NCBI GenBank assembly: GCA_041391765.1 | Contig: JAWKNJ010000031.1 | Span: 4,063 to 68,062 of the forward strand | DNA length: 64,000 nt | Source of the DNA: SHAN690 sp041391765 | Lineage (GTDB): Bacteria; Bacteroidota; Bacteroidia; Flavobacteriales_G; Salibacteraceae | Direction of reading: 5' to 3' | Shown here: in pieces, positions 60,203 to 64,000 of the stretch | How the letters are laid out: every line of letters starts with the position of its first letter | How positions within the stretch are numbered: position 1 is the stretch's first letter | Notes under the pieces: model-generated | The model's input: the letters and a program-made list of their open reading frames with translations, nothing else | What the model was told of the DNA's origin: nothing | The model's database searches: none | Program-made: the position numbers and the translations under genes

Positions 60203-60643
60203 CTACTCAAGCTCAAATGTTACACAAGTGTTGGCTTCAACCGTTGCATTTCCTGAATAGTATTGATGACCAGTTTGATCTTCAACCTTGTAACTGTAGG
60301 ATTTAGATTTATCACCTCCCAAATCTTTGGATACAGTCACAGAGCCATTCTGCCCGCATTCAGGGGCGCCTGTCCAGAATACATTGGCAGCACCTGACCC
60401 GACAAGCTCTCCATCAAAATAGTAAGTGAGCGTAATGGCGTCATCACCGACTAGGAAATCGGATGTTTTTTCTGTATACCAGAATACCAGTTCACCTTCA
60501 AATTTGCATGAGCCATCATCCGTGTCTGCATCCGCATTAAAGTTGGTTGCATCACCATCAGTGCAACCTTCTGTATTGCAGCTTTGAAGGCCAAAAGCAG
60601 CAATACAGGATACTAACAGTAGGTATTGAAAAGTGGTTTTCAT
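60203..60643 (-). CDS. Small lipoprotein with GCTDxxAxN repeat motif
   Basis: 146 aa. Lipobox FGLQSC after a hydrophobic signal. A GCTDGDATNFNADADTDDGS motif follows at once; this type occurs as repeated elements in Bacteroidota surface proteins and also in the MbnP-like lipoprotein at 50994. The rest (LVFWYTEKTSDFLVG, ITLTYYFDGELVGSG, VTVSKDLGGDKSKSYSYKVE) looks like a beta-sandwich. Cys pairs may form disulfides. Function unknown; a terminator is shared with tamB. Confidence 0.75.
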   Translation of the reverse strand: MKTTFQYLLLVSCIAAFGLQSCNTEGCTDGDATNFNADADTDDGSCKFEGELVFWYTEKTSDFLVGDDAITLTYYFDGELVGSGAANVFWTGAPECGQNGSVTVSKDLGGDKSKSYSYKVEDQTGHQYYSGNATVEANTCVTFELE

Positions 60644-60711
60644 AAGGGTTTAATTAAAGTTAGAATTCAATGATAGAATATAACTCAATCATATTGAATA
60701 GCTGAAAACCG

Positions 60712-62118
60712 CTAAACCTGCATCAATTTCCATTTTCCTCTCCGGAATAACACGATCGCAACAATCGCATAAAGCGAGTGTGCTAGAGCGATACATGCAA
60801 ACACCCCGTTGCTCCTCATGTCGAGTTCCACAGCTAACCAATAGGCTAGTGGAATTTGAAATAGCCAGAAAACAACAAGGCTAATCCACATGGGTGTCCG
60901 GGTGTCACCGGCTCCATTAAATGCCTGGCCAATCACCATCCCATAGGAGAAGAATATGTATCCCAAACAAATGATCTGAAGCGCTGACTTTCCTATTTCA
61001 CGAGCAACTGTTTCTTGTGTGAACAGTCCGAGTATTTCGTCCGCAAAGAGGAAAAACACGATCGAAATGGAAAGTAGGAAGATTGTATTGTAAAGCGCTG
61101 TTCGCCACACGGAGGTTTCGGCTCGATCCGGTTGTCCGGCCCCCAGGTTCTGACCAACCAACGTAGATGCTGCATTTGCCATACCCCATGAAGGTAGCAA
61201 GGTAAATACTACCACACGAAATGCGATAGTATATCCGGCCAATGCTTCGGATCCGAAAATCGAAACAACTCTTACTAAAAAGATCCAGCTTGCAGATTCA
61301 ATCAAAAACTGTGCGATACCACCAGAGGCAACCTTTAGCATGTCAAGGATTGTGTTTAATCGTATGACCATGTTTTGTATGCCAACTCGTACCACGGAAG
61401 ACCCTTTCAAAAGGTGGTAAAGCTGATAGCAAACACCAAGTGATCTACCGGTCGTAGTAGCTACAGCCGCACCCATAACACCTAACTCAGGAAATGGTCC
61501 CCAACCGAAGATTAGGATCGGATCCAAAATGATGTTTAGTCCATTTGCCAACCATAGTGAACGCATGGCGATGGACGCGTCTCCTGCGCCTCGGAAAATG
61601 GCATTGATAAGGAATAAGAGGATGATGCTGATGTTGCCGGCATACATCACTTGAGCGTAGCCGACACCTTCTTCAATAAGTGCCTGTTCACCACCCATCA
61701 AGTTCAGAATGTCACCAGCAAAGATGAAACCTGTCAATCCAAGAGGGACGCCTACAATAAGGGCGAGGATTATTGCTTGGAAAGCGGCATCCGATGCTTT
61801 AGCGAAGTTCTTTTCACCAACTCGACGTGCAACAATGGCTGTTACGGCCATACTCATCCCTACAGCGATCGAGTAGATTATAAAGAGAATGGATTCGGTT
61901 AAACCAACCGTTGCGACAGCATTGATACTAACCTTGGAAACGAAGTAAACATCAACGACTGCAAACAATGACTCCATTATCATTTCAGCGATCATTGGTA
62001 CCGCTAATAAAAATATGGCCTTATTGATTGAACCTGAGGTATACTCATGTTCACCGCCTTTCAAAGCCGTGGCGGTTAACTGAACTAAATGTGTAAAACG
62101 TTGAAATAGCTTTTTCAT
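60712..62118 (-). CDS. MATE-family multidrug/Na+ or H+ antiporter
   Basis: 468 aa. Twelve hydrophobic segments and MATE landmarks: GSINKAIFLLAVPMIAEMIM at the start, AVVDVYFVSKVSINAVATVG, IVARRVGEKNFAKASDAAFQ, IFRGAGDASIAMRSLWLANG, PILIFGWGPFPELGVMGAAV and NGAGDTRTPMWISLVVFW. Such proteins expel cationic drugs or dyes by exchange with protons or sodium. A 15-codon leader peptide and hairpin sit about 75-120 bp upstream, suggesting controlled expression. No local regulator gene. Confidence 0.93.
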   Translation of the reverse strand: MKKLFQRFTHLVQLTATALKGGEHEYTSGSINKAIFLLAVPMIAEMIMESLFAVVDVYFVSKVSINAVATVGLTESILFIIYSIAVGMSMAVTAIVARRVGEKNFAKASDAAFQAIILALIVGVPLGLTGFIFAGDILNLMGGEQALIEEGVGYAQVMYAGNISIILLFLINAIFRGAGDASIAMRSLWLANGLNIILDPILIFGWGPFPELGVMGAAVATTTGRSLGVCYQLYHLLKGSSVVRVGIQNMVIRLNTILDMLKVASGGIAQFLIESASWIFLVRVVSIFGSEALAGYTIAFRVVVFTLLPSWGMANAASTLVGQNLGAGQPDRAETSVWRTALYNTIFLLSISIVFFLFADEILGLFTQETVAREIGKSALQIICLGYIFFSYGMVIGQAFNGAGDTRTPMWISLVVFWLFQIPLAYWLAVELDMRSNGVFACIALAHSLYAIVAIVLFRRGKWKLMQV

Positions 62119-62183
62119 GAAATAATTGAGATAGAAATTGAGTAGAAATGAATTGTCGTTCCCAGGTAAATGGAACGGAATGA

Positions 62184-62204
62184 GAGAGCCCTTATCGGGT
62201 TCTC
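62184..62204 (-). promoter_or_regulatory. Leader hairpin overlapping the leader-peptide stop
   Basis: GAGAGCCC (62184-62191) and GGGTTCTC (62197-62204) pair (one G-T) with loop TTATC containing the leader's TAA. No T run follows on the transcribed strand, so it is not a simple terminator. It may be one state of an attenuator or a translation-control element for the MATE gene. Confidence 0.5.
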
Positions 62205-62236
62205 ATCATCTCAATATTCACGGCAGCTGGCTTCAT
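62192..62236 (-). CDS. Putative leader peptide MKPAAVNIEMMRTR upstream of the MATE gene
   Basis: Fourteen codons, ATG at 62236, TAA at 62192-62194, 73 nt before the MATE gene. The stop codon sits in the loop of a hairpin (62184-62204), so a ribosome finishing or stalling here would open the hairpin. A -7-like TACTTTCG lies just upstream on the same strand. Arrangement resembles translation-coupled leader control; no experimental or comparative evidence available here. Confidence 0.4.
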   Translation of the reverse strand: MKPAAVNIEMMRTR

Positions 62237-62348
62237 GATGGCGCGAAAGTAATATTGAACTAATTAATCGAACGCTTCGTTTGAACTTTTAATTAATAAT
62301 CAAAATCAGTCCGATGGTGGGCTCGATTATTTTACAAATATTTGACCT

Positions 62349-62366
62349 GCTTTTCATTTGAAAAGC
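62349..62366. other. Perfect hairpin before the zapB-like gene
   Basis: GCTTTTC and GAAAAGC with loop ATTT, 23 nt before the GTG start at 62390. It could be a weak terminator for upstream transcripts or a leader element; nothing more can be said. Confidence 0.4.
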
Positions 62367-62389
62367 AAGCTCTTAATAAACCGCTGAAG

Positions 62390-62680
62390 GTGAAAGATTT
62401 AAGTGATTCAATTGAAACTCTTTCTGAAAAGACAGATCGTTTGATCAAGGCTTATCGGGGAGCAAAGACGAAAGTTGAATCATTGATTTCGGAGAACAAC
62501 AAGTTCAAATCGAAGATTGAGGGATTGAATGAGGAGTTGGAGCGGATGAAAGAAGAGAATAAGGTGCTGAAGATGGCAGCTGCAATCAAAGGTGATGGTG
62601 AATCCGTTACTGAGACCAAGCGCAGAATCAGCCAAATGGTGCGGGAAATTGACCGGTGTATAGCCCAATTGAACGACTGA
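62390..62680 (+). CDS. ZapB-like coiled-coil protein
   Basis: 96 aa from a GTG at 62390, chosen because it begins the continuous coiled coil (MKDLSDSIETLSEKTDRLIK). The whole protein is heptad-rich (VESLISENNKFKSKIEGLNE, LERMKEENKVLKMAAAIK). Bacteroidota carry such a small coiled-coil gene directly upstream of zapA; it is thought to act with ZapA and FtsZ in cell division, by position rather than by sequence identity with E. coli ZapB. An upstream TTG at 62342 would add 16 residues overlapping the hairpin. Four nt separate it from zapA. Confidence 0.7.
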   Translation: MKDLSDSIETLSEKTDRLIKAYRGAKTKVESLISENNKFKSKIEGLNEELERMKEENKVLKMAAAIKGDGESVTETKRRISQMVREIDRCIAQLND

Positions 62681-62684
62681 AATT

Positions 62685-62972
62685 ATGAGCGAACTCTCAA
62701 TTAAAGTGAATATTGCCAACCGCGTTTATCCGCTTACGGTTCTTCGAGAAGAAGAGGAAGAGGTGAGAAAGGCAGCTGCGCATATTAATCAAAGAATAAA
62801 AGAGTTAGAGTCGAGTTTTGCTGTCAAGGATAAACTCGATTTGCTGGCAATGCTGGCATTGGAAATGACCCTTGATAAAGGGCATGGAAAAGAAGAGTTG
62901 ATTAATGATCAACATTCCGACAAAATCCATTCGCTCATCAGTAAAGTTCAATCGGAGTTGGAAGCCAACTGA
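62685..62972 (+). CDS. zapA: Cell division protein ZapA
   Basis: 95 aa. ZapA core: SIKVNIANRVYPLTVLREEEEEVRKAAAHI then NQRIKELESSFAVKDKLDLL and AMLALEMTL. It is a cytosolic dimer/tetramer with a globular N-domain and coiled-coil C-domain that bundles FtsZ filaments. Length is normal. It is followed by the 6S-like RNA and rny, with the zapB-like gene just before. Confidence 0.92.
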   Translation: MSELSIKVNIANRVYPLTVLREEEEEVRKAAAHINQRIKELESSFAVKDKLDLLAMLALEMTLDKGHGKEELINDQHSDKIHSLISKVQSELEAN

Positions 62973-62990
62973 TTGTTCTTTTATAACATT

Positions 62991-63184
62991 CCCGCACAGG
63001 TTTTTGTTTTGTAACCTGAACACTTTAACCGCTGGAATTCAATTTTTTGGCGCGTAGTGCAGGCCTGTTTATCTCGACTTGTCGGGAGATTATTCCATTG
63101 GAATGACGCTGGACGTGCGAAACGCTGTTATGAGTTCCGTTTTTTAGCTTTTATGGAGGTTACATAACTCCCGGCCTGTGCGGG
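62991..63184 (+). ncRNA. ssrS: 6S-like regulatory RNA
   Basis: The 239-bp gap between zapA and rny is non-coding but strongly structured. CCCGCACAGG (62991-63000) pairs perfectly with CCTGTGCGGG (63175-63184), and GTAACCT (63011-63017) with AGGTTAC (63157-63163); the centre is less paired and could be the bubble bound by RNA polymerase. About 194 nt is the usual 6S size, and 6S RNA genes lie next to zapA in several bacteria; flavobacteria have their own 6S class. The plus strand is chosen from gene direction and the TTG..TATAAC region just before it. Confidence 0.75.
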
Positions 63185-63211
63185 TTTATTGTCTACTTAA
63201 TTCAAGAAATA

Positions 63212-64000
63212 ATGATTACAACAATCATCGTAGGTATAGTGGCAGCAATTGTTGCAGGCTCATTGACTTACATATTGCAAAAGAGATCACTGGAAGGTGA
63301 GCGAGAAAAGATTATAGCTCAAGCTGAAGCTGATGGCGAAAACATCAAAAAGGATAAACTGATTCAGGCCAAGGAGAAATTTCTGCAATTAAAGGCGGAG
63401 CACGAGAAATCCATCTTGGAAAAGGATAAGAAAATTGCCGAGGCTGAAAGTCGTGTTAAGCAGAAGGAAAACACGCTAAATCAAAAGCTGGGCGAAGTCA
63501 ATAAGAAGGATCAAAAAGTTGACAGCATTAGGCAGAATCTTGATCGACAACTGGAGCAAGTGGCTAAGAAGCAAGAAGAGTTAGACGCACTTCACAAGCA
63601 AAGTGTGAAGCAATTGGAAGGTATAGCTAAGATTTCAGCGGACGAGGCCAAAGAACAATTAAAGGAGGTATTAATCAGCGAGGCGAAGACGGAAGCCATG
63701 GCCACGATTAAAGAGATTGTTGATGAGGCAAAGATCAATGCTAATCGTGATGCGAAAAAGATTGTTGTAGAAACCATTCAACGCATCGCTACAGAACAAG
63801 CAATTGAGAATTCCGTTTCTGTATTCAATATCGAAAACGATGATGTCAAGGGCAGAATTATTGGACGAGAAGGACGAAATATCAGGGCGCTTGAAGCTGC
63901 TACCGGAGTTGAGATTATTGTTGATGACACCCCAGAAGCAATTATCCTTTCCTGCTTTGATCCTATTCGCAGGGAGATTGCCAGGCTATCCTTACATCAA
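63212..64000 (+). CDS. rny: Ribonuclease Y, N-terminal part (runs off right edge)
   Basis: 263 codons open to the window edge. N-terminal membrane anchor (TTIIVGIVAAIVAGSLTYIL), a long charged coiled coil (about residues 25-200) and the beginning of a KH domain with VKGRIIGREGRNIRALEAAT and DDTPEAIILSCFDPIRREIA. The HD catalytic domain lies beyond the window. RNase Y is the membrane-bound endoribonuclease that starts mRNA decay. ATG at 63212 follows 27 nt after the 6S-like RNA. Confidence 0.93.
   Translation, partial: MITTIIVGIVAAIVAGSLTYILQKRSLEGEREKIIAQAEADGENIKKDKLIQAKEKFLQLKAEHEKSILEKDKKIAEAESRVKQKENTLNQKLGEVNKKDQKVDSIRQNLDRQLEQVAKKQEELDALHKQSVKQLEGIAKISADEAKEQLKEVLISEAKTEAMATIKEIVDEAKINANRDAKKIVVETIQRIATEQAIENSVSVFNIENDDVKGRIIGREGRNIRALEAATGVEIIVDDTPEAIILSCFDPIRREIARLSLHQ

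Noticed and set aside
1..64000. Insertion sequences, integrases or prophage genes
   Set aside because: No transposase, integrase or phage structural motif was recognised in any frame, although the 40-46 kb operon looks like an accessory insertion.

Overview
The window looks like the chromosome of a member of the Bacteroidota, probably Flavobacteriales or a close relative. Evidence: several secreted proteins end in type IX secretion (T9SS) C-terminal sorting domains (YPNPs...G.Y motifs); there are GldL-like and GldM-like domains; promoter candidates fit the Bacteroidota TAnnTTTG -7 box; and a 6S-like RNA sits between zapA and rny. I assign no genus. No rRNA, prophage, IS element or CRISPR array was seen. 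One tRNA is present.

Layout. 0-0.6 kb: hipBA-type toxin-antitoxin pair cut by the left edge. 0.6-4.7 kb: a 2H phosphoesterase, then two near-identical 122-bp repeats, each starting a tiny Cys-rich peptide gene. They flank a SRPBCC gene and a TfoX-like/YCII/ECF-sigma operon; the second copy ends in a terminator just before a SigZ-like sigma factor. 4.7-13.5 kb: four consecutive SpoIIE/PP2C phosphatases with near-identical catalytic halves and four different sensor halves (TPR, GldL-like membrane, duplicated beta-domain, YfiR/HmsC-like). 13.6-19.6 kb: MerR regulator, T9SS subtilase, a B1 metallo-beta-lactamase/GNAT operon, and an FMN glutamate-synthase-like enzyme. 19.6-39.9 kb: a 20-kb, single-strand copper/heavy-metal island, read from an AraC regulator fused to a metal-binding domain through HMA/MauE, CusA-CusC-CusB, thioredoxin, metal-binding lipoprotein and CopB ATPase, to secreted T9SS proteins and an MbnP plus two MbnH/MauG-type diheme proteins. 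40.1-45.8 kb: a tightly coupled four-gene operon (dual-GHKL histidine kinase, receiver protein, HNH endonuclease, N6-adenine DNA methyltransferase). This is the best candidate for an undescribed system, most likely defence. Its flanks carry TGTGGCGC motifs, nine hexamer cores on the upstream side. 46.3-48.5 kb: small HTH gene, unknown gene, GNAT, a ~100-bp tandem repeat array and tRNA-Leu(GAG). 48.6-53.6 kb: methyltransferase, TlpA-like oxidoreductase and a second MbnP-MbnP-MbnH operon. 53.6-64 kb: housekeeping genes (HPt protein, outer-membrane protein, tsaD, a tamB split by two compensating indels, lipoprotein, MATE exporter with a leader peptide, zapB-like, zapA, 6S-like RNA, rny cut by the right edge).

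How they work together. The metal island combines cytoplasmic export (CopB), trans-envelope export (CusABC), metal-sensing transcription and surface/periplasmic copper proteins probably matured by diheme enzymes. The phosphatase array suggests several envelope signals converging on one phospho-target. The kinase/receiver/HNH/methylase operon suggests a phosphorelay that gates a nuclease while the methylase protects self DNA. These functional links are inferences from domain content and gene order; no searches or alignments were run.
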